DNA of 64,000 nt from Rostratula benghalensis. Its lineage: Eukaryota > Chordata > Aves > Charadriiformes > Rostratulidae. Under the pieces are notes generated by a model that was not told the origin of the DNA, ran no database searches, and saw only the letters and a program-made list of their open reading frames with translations. How positions within the stretch are numbered: the stretch's first letter is position 1; the number at the start of each line of letters is the position of its first letter. Positions 1-11,274 of this stretch are shown here, one piece after another. The position numbers and the translations under genes are program-made. The stretch lies in NCBI GenBank assembly GCA_013399305.1, contig VXAI01000195.1, forward strand, positions 62,001-126,000, given 5' to 3'.

Positions 1-388
1 ACTACAAACTTTGTTTAACTTTGGCTAATTCCTTTACCTCTTCCAGGCCTCAGCTTCCTATTTGTAAAGGGTAAATACCACATTCTCTGTTCTCCTGCCC
101 TTTTTCAGTTAGACAGTAGGCTCTTCTAGGCAAGTATCTTGTCTACTGCTTATTGGCAAAGTCAACACATCTCCAGGGGGATTTAAAGACACTGCTACCA
201 CAGTAATCAATCCCAGTCCTCTGTGCTGTCAGTTGATTAAATGCTGTGTTTCCAGCAAACATTCCACCCCCCATCTCTTTAATCAAACATTCATATTATA
301 TTTGATGCTACTTCCATTTGCCCCTTTGGAGGCAACCCCCCCCAAAATTATATCAAATATTCTACTCAGCTAAATGTACAGTGACTTC

Positions 389-394
389 TTTATT
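389..394 (-). terminator. Candidate distal poly(A) signal AATAAA
   Basis: TTTATT on the plus strand is AATAAAG on the minus strand. It could end a longer form of the unknown gene. The stretch 1-2068 otherwise shows only AT-rich single-copy sequence. Confidence 0.25.
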
Positions 395-2068
395 CACTGC
401 AATAATCAGTGACATAAAGGAATCCTGCGAGGCGAGGCATCTACTGTAGGAAAAATAAAGGTGACCTGTAAAATACTTCTCCAACTTTCCTAAAAACTTC
501 ATATTTGTAACTTATAAATCACAGAGGTTTGTTCCATGGTGACCTGCCAATTCTGCTACATTGCAACCAACATCTTTAAGAGCTCACGGCCACACAATGG
601 CTTCTTGATTGAGTGTATTTACACAAAATTTCCTACATCAATCTTACAGCACCAATGGAGATGATGTAAGAAAGCTGGGAAACAGCTATCAACTGTAATA
701 AAATAAAAAAAAAAAAGCTAAGGTTGCCCTCAGCAGCTAAGCAGCACAGTTGTTTGCTTTTTTTTTTTCCCCCAAAAAACTGCTGGTGAGATTTTAAGCT
801 TTGTGTGCAACACCAGCCCTTATGAAAACAAGCATGGGAGAACTTCATTTATAGCAGCAAATTTCAAGTTGTGTCTGCCTAAACCAGAGCGTGCTGCTGC
901 GTTCAGAAGCATGTAAACATCTCCCACAGTTTGCAATCCAACCATAAAAATTTGTCTCAGATTTGGACTTGACACTGAGGGGCTCAGCTTTGGCAGCCAA
1001 CAGAAGGCACAATTACCACTCTTCCAGCTTGCTTATTTATAGACAAGATCAATAAATAGGGATTTTCCTTAGTTGACACTACCTTAAGCCCAGAGACCTA
1101 ATCTTCCTTTTACACTCTGGCACCCCGAGTTGTGTTCCCATCAAGAGCTGGGAGGCTCAGGAGGAACAAAGGATGAGGAAAAGATGTTTGAGCAGTTTTA
1201 GACACGCATGAACTAACACCCAATTTTACCAAAACGTTGAGAGGGATCTGATATTATTCAACTCAAATGAGGCATTTCTACAGTACTTATCCCACATCTC
1301 TGGCGTTTAAAAATATATAGATTTCTCAGATTTCTGTTGTATCAAGAACATAGTGGGGGAAAAATGTCTTTACTCGAGAAAATAAATCGGACTTCTGCCT
1401 ATGCAGTGCAAATGAAAATAATGAGATTTTCTTAGTCACACTTTGATGGAAGATGCAACATCAAAGAAAAGGAAAGGGTTTGTAGAACAACAGAAGGACA
1501 GGCTGTAAACTTTACTGTAATCCTGAACCACCAAAAGTACACGAGCATGGCACTAAGAGCAAACCAGCCTAACATTCTGGATCATCAAGTCACAGAAGAA
1601 ACTGCTAAGGCTGCATTTTTCCATAAGGAAAATCTAGGTTCACCACCAGCATTGTGAGGCATCAGGGGTACTGCAGCATTGGCTTTTCTAGGGAGGAAAA
1701 CTCTTGCCTCCACTGTCCGTTCGTATCACCGCGGTGCAGCCTTCAGCCTCCTGTGGTCAAACCAGGAGGCTTGTGCTGCTGCATGGTTTCAGGAAAACCC
1801 TGTAAATGGTGAGCAATTTGGGAATGCTAACCTAAAACTCACATCTGCCAGCAATTACACTCACTCACTGAAGCACGAAAGAATTCTGCTTATTTGTATT
1901 AAGCTGTAAATGCAACGTGGCATTGGCTTTCAAGTAGAGAGATAAGTCTGTCATTACCTAAACCGAACACTGTACATGATCAAAAAAGACAGGCATGCCA
2001 GCAATTATGTTATTTCCAAACTTCAATCTGGTTGCATATAAATCAGCATTGTTTGCTATCTCTTAAGA

Positions 2069-2907
2069 TTTATTACTGCAGTAAAAAAAGATCCACTCTC
2101 AAAACCTCATATGCTGTCTCATAACCCTATTCTTACACGAGTAACACCTGGGAATCCTCCCGAGCCCAACAGGCGATCCCCAAGTTGAAAGGAATCACCC
2201 ACTGAAGGACAAAGAAAGAGAATACCAATTATGTAAGAAAATACATACATCCAACGCTGCCATCACCTTTAATGAGACAGACAGCATTTCTCAGAAGACC
2301 CTTAATACCTTGTAATTGAAGAAAACTGGGGTAGCTGCCATAATCACCTCTACTGAGCTACAGACATGTGCTCTATTAATGTGCAATATGTATTATTAAT
2401 GTGCTACTGCTCATGAAGAACACACTGCACAGCATTCTAGTATCTACCCAAAACATTTTGTGGGCTTCGTGGTCAGATCCTCTACCCCCCAAATTACTCT
2501 CCTCGATTTCTAGTTCCCAGAGACTGTGGTGACCTCAAGAAAGCTGTGATTCAAGAGAAGAGCAGTCTCACCCACTGACCTGTGATGTGTATTTGGCCTC
2601 TGCTCTCCACAGGCATCGCCTAAAGCTCAGAAGTCAAGAGAGGCTTCTAGAGTCAGGCTCATTTTTGAGGCTGTCAAACATGGGTAATGCTCTTGTGCAA
2701 ATGAAACTAGACCTCCATGTCAGCCACAGCAGTGTTACCAGCCAGTACGGCACAGCCACAGCGCTGGTGGTAACAGATACAGCTTTTAAATGGTTTCAAA
2801 AGACACTGAAAATGGCACAATTAGGGGACTGCAGGTTCATCATGCAAATATTTTTCACATGTCCTCCCCTCCCACAACGGGAGGCATTTGATTTTAGGCT
2901 TGTTTTC
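2069..2907 (-). other. Unknown gene, candidate 3'UTR to first poly(A) signal
   Basis: About 840 bases follow the stop without convincing coding potential. AATAAA lies at 2069-2074 on the transcribed strand, and a second AATAAA(G) at 389-394 would give a longer UTR. No repeat was recognised in this stretch. Confidence 0.4.
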
Positions 2908-3020
2908 TTAGGCAAACAAGGCTTCAGCAACCACAAAACACTGTTTGCTCCACTCGACAACCTGTGGCATTTGGTAATACTCTATGAAATTTATTTCAGA
3001 CTGGTCATCCTGCAAAAGTC
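2908..3020 (-). CDS. Unknown gene, last exon with stop
   Basis: After a strong gtgttttcAG acceptor, the two leading bases complete a glycine codon. The frame reads [20 protein letters not shown] and ends VVAEALFA with TAA at 2908-2910. The acidic, polar composition contrasts with the preceding hydrophobic exon and looks like a natural C-terminus. Confidence 0.68.
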
Positions 3021-6000
3021 CTGAAAACACACAGCCAGATAGAAGAAGAGAGATTATTTTCACAACTGAGAGGGATGAACTCATGCTGCAGACTTTATTA
3101 CGTACCACTCACAGTTCACTCTCACGTACCGGTGATCCCAGCTCTGGGAAACAAATCCTTAAGAACCTGGTTTGCCAGCTCTGCTACACATGGGACAAAG
3201 AACACGGGCAGGAGAGGCAGCCTCAGTTCTTGCACTCTCTTTCTCATTAGCAAAAAGCAGCTTACAGCAACAGCCATGAAGAGCAGCCAGTAATTTTGTA
3301 GGAGCCAACTGGTGCAAACAGCAGAACATAATACTTTAATGGCAGAAGTCAGCATTGAAAGAATACAACCTTCAACTTTTTGCACCTAAAAATATATTTT
3401 TGCAGCATGTATGATCCCATTATTAAAGACTCCTAGCAGGAAGACTGTTTTCCACAGCAAAGGCATATTTGTGATACCACCCTCTCCAGTTCAGCAGGAA
3501 GCATCCCACACTGGTAACAGAGGGAGGGTGAGTGGACTGCTCCTTACTCCTTCCCTCTCCGTGCAGCAGGCGAGGAAGGACCGAACCACACGCAGGATCC
3601 GCAGCAACACTCGGAGCTGGTGTGTGACAAAGCAGGGAATCAGAGGCACATGTGCTAAGGGAGAAGGGTACTGTAACTGGCACCCTCAAGACGTAAGAAA
3701 TGGACTGGGAGATGAAATTACAGAGGCGTTACATTCACGGAAAGGATGGAGGCAACAGAGCAGAAACAGTTGGCAAAGCAGGGAAAAGAAATGTTACATC
3801 AGAAAAAGACTTTTAAAAAATAGAAGATTTGTTGACACCTCGGAAGCCACCTGGGCTAAATAAAGAAGCTAAAAACCGAAGAGTTAGGAACTGAAAGAGG
3901 CTGAAACACCTTTAACTCCAGACAAGGCATTGTTTTATGTAAAGCACGTCAGCAAGGGCAAGAAGAAAAACCAGGGCAGGCCTTACATCGATCGATTCCT
4001 TAAGCAGAAGCCTGGAGAGCATTACAGGCTTCCTTCTTGAAACCAAGCCAAGTGCAGCCAGCAATAAAGACTTTTGGAGAGCAGGTTGGAGAGCAAAGGA
4101 TTGTGGCCAGAGCTGCACTGACATCAGGACAAGGAAACAGCACCTGGTATAAAACAAGACAGGAAAGCACTTTTGTCTGAGAGGAAACAGAAAAGGAAGG
4201 TGTGTGCCACTTCTGTAAGATGGGATCTACATTAGGTCTCTACAGGCAGATGTTATGACCCATAAACTGGGTAATGAGATTAAATGTGCCCAGAATACCA
4301 ATTTACTATCAATAAGTATAAGGTAACACAGCCCAACAACCTTCACTGCATACAGAAAACCATGATTTCCAGTGTCACAGACACTTAAGCAGATGTAATC
4401 AGAAAAAATTTACAGTTTAAGACCAGAGAAATTTTCTAGAGAAAATTGTACGCATGTAAAAATTTACATCCCCAAATTTATTAGAGCTACACACAGCACA
4501 TAACAATTCTATTTGTATTCTTTTTTGTAAGAGAGATTTTTTTATAAGCGTCCAGATACCCAAGTTGCAAGCTTTGCACTCCAGGGAGACAGCAAAAAAG
4601 AACCAAGCCCTAAACGTGTTCAATCATGGTGTATCTTCTACTCACTTCATCACCTCTCTCTCCCTCAATTACTTGCCCTCGACTATTTCTTCCCTAAAAA
4701 CATACCACCTTAAATATTTTCAATAAAAAAATCCAAGGCATCAGCAGCTCTGTACTTTCAGACACGCTTGAAAACAGAGAAGTATTTTGATTACATTCAA
4801 GACTGTGCCTCTCCTCCAGTAGGAGTCCTATTCATAGGCAGAGAGTTCATAACTTCACTTCCTCATTTAATGCCCTAGAAAAACTGTTTATTGCCTCATA
4901 CAGTTTTCTGCTATGAACTTTATCTTTTTACATACACAGTGAACTACAGGAGATCTTTCCGGGTTTTCCTGCCAGAAAACAGTATTTTGACATATCCTGA
5001 ACCTTGTAATATGTAACAGCATTACATATCAATGATTTTTCTACTACCGTATGGCAAGCTCATGCTATTTATTAATGTCATGCCAGAACACTCTATCATA
5101 AAATTACTTCATTGTTAAATCACTTCCCCAAGCACTTTATTGGTCTTCAGCTAGACCTATAACCACTGCATTCTGCTCCTTCCACGAATGCTGGTTTGTC
5201 ACTCTAATTAGACTGGAGAGGTAAATCATTTTAGGGTTATGTAGTGACACCAGCTCCCAGACCAACAGTTCCTCATTACCCTAAAACCACTGCTGCAAAA
5301 GCACAGGGAGACAAATAAACTCCCCTTCAGAAATGCAGACATAGACAAGAAGCCACTCTGAAGAACAGCAACAGTGACATCCCAAGAGCTCAAAGAGTAA
5401 AACAGGAGCAAGTAGGACTAACCAGACTCTATTAATCATTTCCCTGTATAATCAAATAAAAAGAATTAGTGACCATTAACATCTCAACATTTTTTTCACC
5501 AAAATCAAGAGATAAAACGAGGAGGAAGGGAGTGTTAGGAAAACACAAGCAGCAAGCAAAGGATCAAGACAGAACTTGTCTGATCTTCTCAGTATCTCGT
5601 TTCCTTTTCATAGTATTTCGCTGCATAAACAAACACAGAGAACCGCTTACACACAACCCTTTATTATTTTTCTTTAATAAATATTGCAGGAAGTTGCTTT
5701 CTGACCTGGTGAACATTCCATGGGGGACTTTCAAATCCTGGCAACGGCCACAGAAACTACAAGGATGACCAACTGGAAATCCACTTCTGGGATCTGGAAA
5801 TGATACTCCTTACCCAAGACTGGTCTTAGGAAGCACTTCCATTTCCTATAAACAAATTCCTTCAGGCTAACTCATGAAGAACCGAAGATCTAAAAAAAAC
5901 ACATCAAACCCCCAAACATGTGGAAACACCTCTTCACATGCTAGAAGATCACTTACATTAGAACAAAATTCCACCCACATGTCATTACAAGGTCTGGCTT

Positions 6001-8967
6001 GAGCCAGTAGCCTGTCCATAACCAAGGAAGAGCCCACATGACCTTTTCTAAGCATTTAACCAACATTTCCTCCTGCCAAAACAAGGCATTTTTACTATAA
6101 ACTCAAAAGCCCTTGACTGCACACTGCAGACACTCACAAAGCCATTCACATCTACTTATAAATGAGATCTTACTTTTACAGTACTTGAATTTACCGCTCC
6201 ACAGGTAGTTTCACCAATTCTGCTGGGACTTGTTTACACTGTCAAAAAGAAAAAAAGGAAAAAAAAAACACACGGAGGTCAGGAAGGAAAAGAGTAGATC
6301 AAAAGACAAAGTGGCTTGTTCATGAGTAAAAATGGGAATGATTCCTAAGTTAATATCTATATCCCCCAAAGTAATGGTCCCTATAAGTCTCCCATAAATT
6401 AAGTAAAACTTTACCCTGTATTACTGAGTAGAACACTTTGGTACCACAAAGACTATAGTATCAGGGACAAGCTACTTTCCCCACACAGCTCTGCTGCCTG
6501 GGCCAAGTGCCACCCACCCCAAGGGGTCAAAGAAGCTGGTGTAGGGCAGAGCCTGGACCTGGGAGTGGTAACAGCCAGGATTCAGGTGCAGGATAATTTT
6601 GTATTGCAATGTGCATTCATTCCAAGTCTGATGTTGGACATGCCACAACCTCTCAAAGTCAATACAGGACTATTTTAAGTTAAACCTACCTTAAGTTTTA
6701 CAATATCCTAGCTTTCATGAACAGCTCCAATCCAATCTAAAAACTGAAAGAAGTTTTTTTTTCTCAAACAGCCTCAAGTCCAGGTTATTCAGTCTTCTGC
6801 TCAGAGCATCCTTTAAGCAACTTCAGTCTCTGAAGACAACACAGGAGACACTGCCAAGCTCAGCAATCAGGTGGTAACCTTACACTGAACAGAAATTCTT
6901 CGTCAGGTTCTCCGTTTGCATCCTTTGGACAGTTTCAGGACATACTGGGGTGAAACCAGCTTATCTTTTCTATCACTCTGGGACTGTGGCAGGGTGCTCA
7001 CCCCTGGGAATAGCAAGGAAAAACCACCTGACAAAGACTCTGTGGACTTAGGTACTTTTTACAGTGCATATGCTGAATCTTATGTTAGTACTACTTACTT
7101 AGTGGGCTTAAAATATACTCTTACATATATGGAGCAGTCCTTAAGGGTCCATTATTCTGCTCCTCCAAAAAGCACCTAAGCTCAGAACATAAGCATTTTT
7201 ACATATCCCAGAAGAAACCTTAAGGTTATCTACTTTGTACCAGCCAACCTGGAAAAGCTAAGCCACAGACAAAACTTAGGAAAAAAAAAAAAAAAAAAAC
7301 CTCAAAAAAAGCCAACAGTAGTCTAATTAATTTGCTTCCAAAATCAATTCAGACCAATTCCGCTTGGTGCATTGTCCCAGCCACTGTTACTGTGTCATTT
7401 TTATGCCTTCCTTATGAAAAATTACTCCACAGACTCCAAACATCTTCAAGTGTAGATGAATTACATATAAAGACAGGTATAAACTAATGGGAATTACTAA
7501 TTTATGATTACATTGTGATAGGAAGATAATTTTGTATCATATAGAATCATAAAATGCTTAGAGTTGGAAGGGACCTTATAGTTCTGCACGGGTGGAACAT
7601 ACAACCATGGCCTCTGCATCTCCTCCTTTCAACCACCACCAAGTCATCAACCAGATACAATTACATCCACTGCTGTCACTCTGTTTCATTTCAACAGGAA
7701 TATTGGGCTGAAGATCCTTGAGTGTTTATTTAACTCCAGACAAACCCTGGCTGCAACCAACCCAACACGCAGCTTCTCCCCCATGCAAGTTGGCCTCATG
7801 AACACTATTACAGCCAAACAGCAACACCCTCAGTGGGCAATTAACACAGATCACCTGAAAATTTACTTGCTTATGCTGATGGCCTGATCTAATTAGTGTA
7901 GAAGCCACAGACTGCTGTCAGCTGAGTTGGAACAGCTTAAGAAATGTACAGCCTCAAGCTGTCTGTTACCAGACTTCCAGGGCAGTTACAACAATCACAG
8001 AAGGGGTCAGAAGGGACCTTTCAGATCATTGAATACAACCATCATCCCAACACTGCCAAAACCACCACTAACCCATTGAATCACAAAGCTGTCTGGGTTG
8101 GAAGAGACCTTTAAAATCATCTAATCAAACCATCAACCTGACTCTGTTAAAAAACATCACTAAACCATGTCTCTAAGCACTGTCAACCCTTCTTTTGAAT
8201 GCCTCCAGGGATGGGGACTCAACCCCTTCCCTGAGCAGCCCATTCCAAGGCTTCATAACCCCTTCCATGTAAACATTTTTCCTGATCTCCAATCTGAACC
8301 TCCCCTGGTGCAACTTGAAGCCATTTCCTCTTTTCCCATCACCTGTTCCTTGGGAGAAGAGACCAACCTCCCCCGGCCACCCCCTCCTTTCAGGGAGTTG
8401 TAGAGAGTCAGAAGGTCTCCCCTCAGCCTCCTTTTCTCCAGGCTGAACACCCCCAGCTCCCTCAGCCTCTCCTCACAAGACTTGTGCTCCAGACCCCTCA
8501 CCAGCTCCATTGCTCTTCTCTGGACCCGTTCCAGCCCCTCAGTGCACATCCCTCAATGAATTGCAAGGAAACAGTATGTCTGCAAAGTAAATGGGAGACT
8601 TGGATTCACAACCCTTGCCAGCCTACTGCAACGGGGTTTAACCCTACATCTTCTCTTATCTTCCATAAGATAACTTCCATAAGCCCCTGCCGTTCACTGC
8701 ATATTAGCAAAGGAATTATTCTTTTGTACTCAGTCTCTCAAAAATCCACGCTCTCCCACAGCTTCAAGAGGAAAGCGCAGGCCAGGTGCTACCTACAGCT
8801 ACTCTGACCACGCACTGAGGCTGTCTGGAGAGGTTTTTGGGTTCTAAGACCAAAGGAAAAAAGCACCACCACACTTCAGAAGGCAATTCCAACCGGCGCG
8901 ATACTTCAGCCCGCTCCCAGGGGTTCCCGCCCTTCCCCAACACCGCCCTCACCCTCGACGCCCCCAT
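2908..8967 (-). CDS. Unidentified eight-exon gene, about 309 residues, helix-rich
   Basis: I do not recognise this protein. Eight minus-strand exon candidates (8953-8967, 6195-6238, 5957-6094, 5706-5756, 3987-4176, 3548-3670, 3130-3385, 2908-3020) join with compatible phases at every junction to 930 nt, 309 residues plus TAA. All introns are GT-AG, and several donors are strong (GTAAGT, GTAAGG). The protein is rich in Leu, Val, Cys and Trp. It has a Trp cluster near residues 40-50 ([14 protein letters not shown]), an amphipathic stretch near 165-180 ([16 protein letters not shown]) and a hydrophobic run near 218-234 ([17 protein letters not shown]). It ends in an acidic tail, [16 protein letters not shown]. 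It could be an all-helical HEAT-like scaffold or a membrane protein; I do not assign a function. The small exons 1, 2 and 4 are the least certain, and additional exons could be missing. Confidence 0.6.
3130..3385 (-). CDS. Unknown gene, exon 7 (largest)
   Basis: The exon is 256 nt, 85 codons plus one base. It starts [20 protein letters not shown], has the hydrophobic run [17 protein letters not shown], and closes with [19 protein letters not shown] before a GTACGT donor. The acceptor is atatttttAG. Confidence 0.68.
3548..3670 (-). CDS. Unknown gene, exon 6
   Basis: The exon is 123 nt, phase 0 at both ends. It encodes [20 protein letters not shown] and [20 protein letters not shown]. The donor is a strong GTAAGG and the acceptor gttacAG. 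A nearer acceptor (ctcccttAG) has a better tract but the wrong phase. Confidence 0.62.
3987..4176 (-). CDS. Unknown gene, exon 5
   Basis: The exon is 190 nt, open only in the frame required by the upstream phase. It encodes [20 protein letters not shown] through [11 protein letters not shown]. The acceptor is a classic gtttcctctcAG and the donor GTAAGG. The content is strongly hydrophobic and helical. Confidence 0.62.
5706..5756 (-). CDS. Unknown gene, candidate exon 4
   Basis: This 51-nt, phase-preserving exon encodes [16 protein letters not shown]. The acceptor is catccttgtAG and the donor a modest GTCAGA. It could be skipped without changing frame, because exon 3 also joins in phase to exon 5. 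Confidence 0.45.
5957..6094 (-). CDS. Unknown gene, exon 3 (Trp-rich)
   Basis: The exon is 138 nt and encodes [20 protein letters not shown] and then [15 protein letters not shown]. The donor is an ideal GTAAGT. The acceptor chosen is tttatAG at 6096-6095. A second acceptor (ttttggcAG, exon start 6075) keeps the frame open but breaks phase with exon 2. The other two frames are interrupted by stops. Confidence 0.6.
6195..6238 (-). CDS. Unknown gene, candidate exon 2
   Basis: This 44-nt exon encodes [14 protein letters not shown] plus two bases of an arginine codon. It follows a very strong polypyrimidine tract ending ttttgacAG, and has a GTAAAT donor. The other two frames contain stops. Its two-base overhang pairs with the one-base start of the next exon. 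Confidence 0.5.
7541..7600 (-). mobile_element. CR1 LINE 3'-end fragment
   Basis: The stretch tagaatcataaaatgctta then gttggaagggacc is the inverted 3' end of CR1. Sequence beyond about 7600 is too degenerate to assign. It lies in intron 1 of the unknown gene, in the same orientation as the gene. Confidence 0.7.
7993..8560 (-). mobile_element. Two adjoining CR1 LINE fragments
   Basis: Two CR1 3' ends occur in series: one starting about 7993 (tcagaagggacctttcagat) and one about 8083 (gttggaagagacctttaaaa). This points to two insertions. The second runs about 470 bp into the ORF2 C-terminal region; read on the minus strand it retains the CR1 signature [12 protein letters not shown]. Confidence 0.88.
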
Positions 8968-9150
8968 GGCTCCGTCCTCGTCGTCGGGCGGGGCGGGGCC
9001 CTTCCGGAAGGGGCGCGTGTCAGCACCCAGCCCCGCCCGCCCCGCTCTGCGCTGGAACGTACCATCCGCACCACCTCGGGGGGAGAAAGATGGCAGAGCG
9101 CCGGCACTGCAGGAGAGCCCTCTCCATCATTCACGCTGAAACGCCAAGGC
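8880..9150 (-). promoter_or_regulatory. CpG-island promoter with ETS palindrome and GC boxes
   Basis: This is the most CpG-dense stretch in the left half of the window. CTTCCGGAAG at 9001-9010 is two ETS half-sites back to back. GC boxes (GGGCGGGGC type) lie at about 8985-8999 and inverted ones at about 9031-9044. No TATA box is evident. The position, just upstream of the best-context ATG at 8967, suits a housekeeping-type promoter for the minus-strand gene. A divergent plus-strand transcript is possible, but I see no exon for it. Confidence 0.6.
8953..8967 (-). CDS. Unknown gene, candidate first coding exon (MGASR)
   Basis: An ATG in an excellent context (GGAGCCATGG) encodes MGASR and is followed at once by an AGG|GTGAGG donor. 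Phase 0 matches the next exon candidate. It lies just downstream of GC boxes and an ETS palindrome, where a transcription start would be expected. The alternative is a first exon ending at 9063 (GATG|GTACGT donor), which would put an ATG at its very last codon, also phase 0. Confidence 0.45.
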
Positions 9151-11270
9151 CAAGGCTGGAGGGATTAAGCAGACCGGTCATTTAACCCAGCTGCTTCTTC
9201 AGAACCACCCACTCGTTCACACCGGCCCTGCCTACACCAAAACCAACCCACCTTTTTGGCCTGCCCTGGTTTGCCCCAGTGGCGGGGCGGCACCGGAGCC
9301 CTCACACACCCTCTGAGGGGTGTCCCCTGGCTGCTCTACCTCAGAAAACAACGAGCACCTGAAAAATAGTTGTATCCTACCCTTTAACATCTAAACTTCC
9401 CTCCTGCTTTCCACTCTAGTTTGACAGTCTGTTAGCAGCACTTCCAGGCTCACAGAAACTCTCACTGGAACAAAGGAAAGATTATGGTTTGGCATGAGGC
9501 ACTGGCTGATGATACAAGACTGCTAGCTGTCCCCAAAGCTCACAGTTTTCCAGCTTTTGCCGGTATTTTGCTTTTGTGCTTCTGTTCTCCTCCAGCCACT
9601 ACCCTTCTACAGCTAAGTGGCTTGGTTTTCCTGCAGACCCTCATGGCTTTGCTGCCGAGAGGAACACACAGCAGAAGGACCTGTTGTTAAAAAGAGGGAA
9701 AAGGACATTTTATCACCCGTAAGACTAGTTTCCTTTCCTCTGTCCCCCTCTCCTATCTCACAACTCCTTTTAGTTCCCCAGAGGAAGGACAAGAGTTCTC
9801 AGCACCCATATATTTTGCTGGAAGGAGACAGGTGTCCACCTCAAACGGATTTTGCCTCCAGGCTGGCAAAACCAGAGTGTGACAACTGATGTGTTTCATC
9901 TTAACACAAATCTAGCTCCAGCAGATACATGATTAAACTGTAAAAACTGGCAATACTGGAAGGAATTGGTGTCATTAGAAGATCTGTTCAGAGGCGTTTT
10001 GGACCAGTTACTCAGAGAGACAAGGAGCCTCACCAAAAGACAAATTCATCCCGGTTGCACGATGCTTTTGCTGCTGTGAACTGAGAGTCGTTTTCAGCAG
10101 GCAGTACCTGAAATGTGAAGTACATCTGGTTTACCCTGGTGTAACATGAGACTGAACTTTGAATTTTTATGAACACAGAGAAACAGCTGCAGAAGTTAAA
10201 ACTCACAATAATCCCCCTCAGTCAAGTATTTGGCCCAAAAAGGAGTATATAAACTCACAGGTTTGTGCATCATTTCTTATATATGCCATTGAGGTCTGTT
10301 GCTTCTCAACACACACAGTGCCATAGCACATTCAGCCATGTATGTAACATTAGATTTAACAAAAGGATAAAACTTGCAAGTACTTCAGATGTTTACATCA
10401 ATCCCACCTGACATAGCAGGTGGCCCTTCAAAGCACCTGCAGTTTATTTGTCATCAAGATAACCAAGGAGGTCCAAAATGACAAATCAGGGTAGCATCGT
10501 GACGTGGGATCGCTTTGGAAAGAAAAACAGACCTCATCCATGAAAAAGTATGTTACTGCCAGCCTTAACATTTGTGATCAGAGTTGTAGTTTTCAGGCTG
10601 TCAGCTGGCTCTGCAAAACAGGCTCTGGGCTGTCAGAGGCCAGCAGGAGACAGCCTCCATGGCAGGAGCTCATGGGATGACCTTCAGCGCAGCTAAGAGT
10701 AAGCTGAGAGGAGGATACAAACCATTGAACATACCCCTCCTTGGTGTTAGGATATTACCTACTGCCAGTACAGCAGTTGCTGCCTGGGTCCACAGCAAAA
10801 TTACATTCTCTAAATGGGGGACTGGGCCTAGAATAGCCAAAAAGGTGTCTGATTTCAGTTTGAAAGGAGAAAGTGCAGGGAATGTGATTTGTAGCCTGCA
10901 TTGTGCTTTCAGATCCTACATGATGAAAGCTGTTATTATACTTTCAGGGTCCAATGCTGGCAATCCCTAATTACGCTGAGCAACACCTCATTACTTAAAT
11001 AAAACCAGGGGGTTCAGCAGGTCTGTTTGCGTAAAGGACTATTCATGGTGAAAGTTGCAATTTGGCTTCAGTGCTAATTGCTTATCCTATTTCTTCATAT
11101 AACTTGAGAGCTCCTAAACGCTTTTCCAAAGAAGCAGGAGAGAACGTTAAATGTGTGTTCCTTTTTCATCTAAGAGAACTGGATTACTGCCCTTTATGGT
11201 TGTTATCAAAATCTGTATTTAAGCCTTGAGAGTGGCACAGTCTTTTTTACAGTTTAACATATTTTGGGTT
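9150..11270. other. Intergenic, no gene seen
   Basis: This is mostly single-copy sequence with short chance frames only. It contains the motif cluster at 10391-10507 described in the findings. Confidence 0.6.
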
Positions 11271-11274
11271 ACTT

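Noticed and set aside
4417..4623. 68-codon minus-strand frame between exons 4 and 5 of the unknown gene
   Set aside because: No good acceptor/donor pair and no phase match.
6691..6750. Possible extra exon of the unknown gene (acceptor cttctttcag, donor GTAGGT)
   Set aside because: All three frames contain a stop, so it cannot be coding between exons 1 and 2. It could only be a 5'UTR or poison exon.
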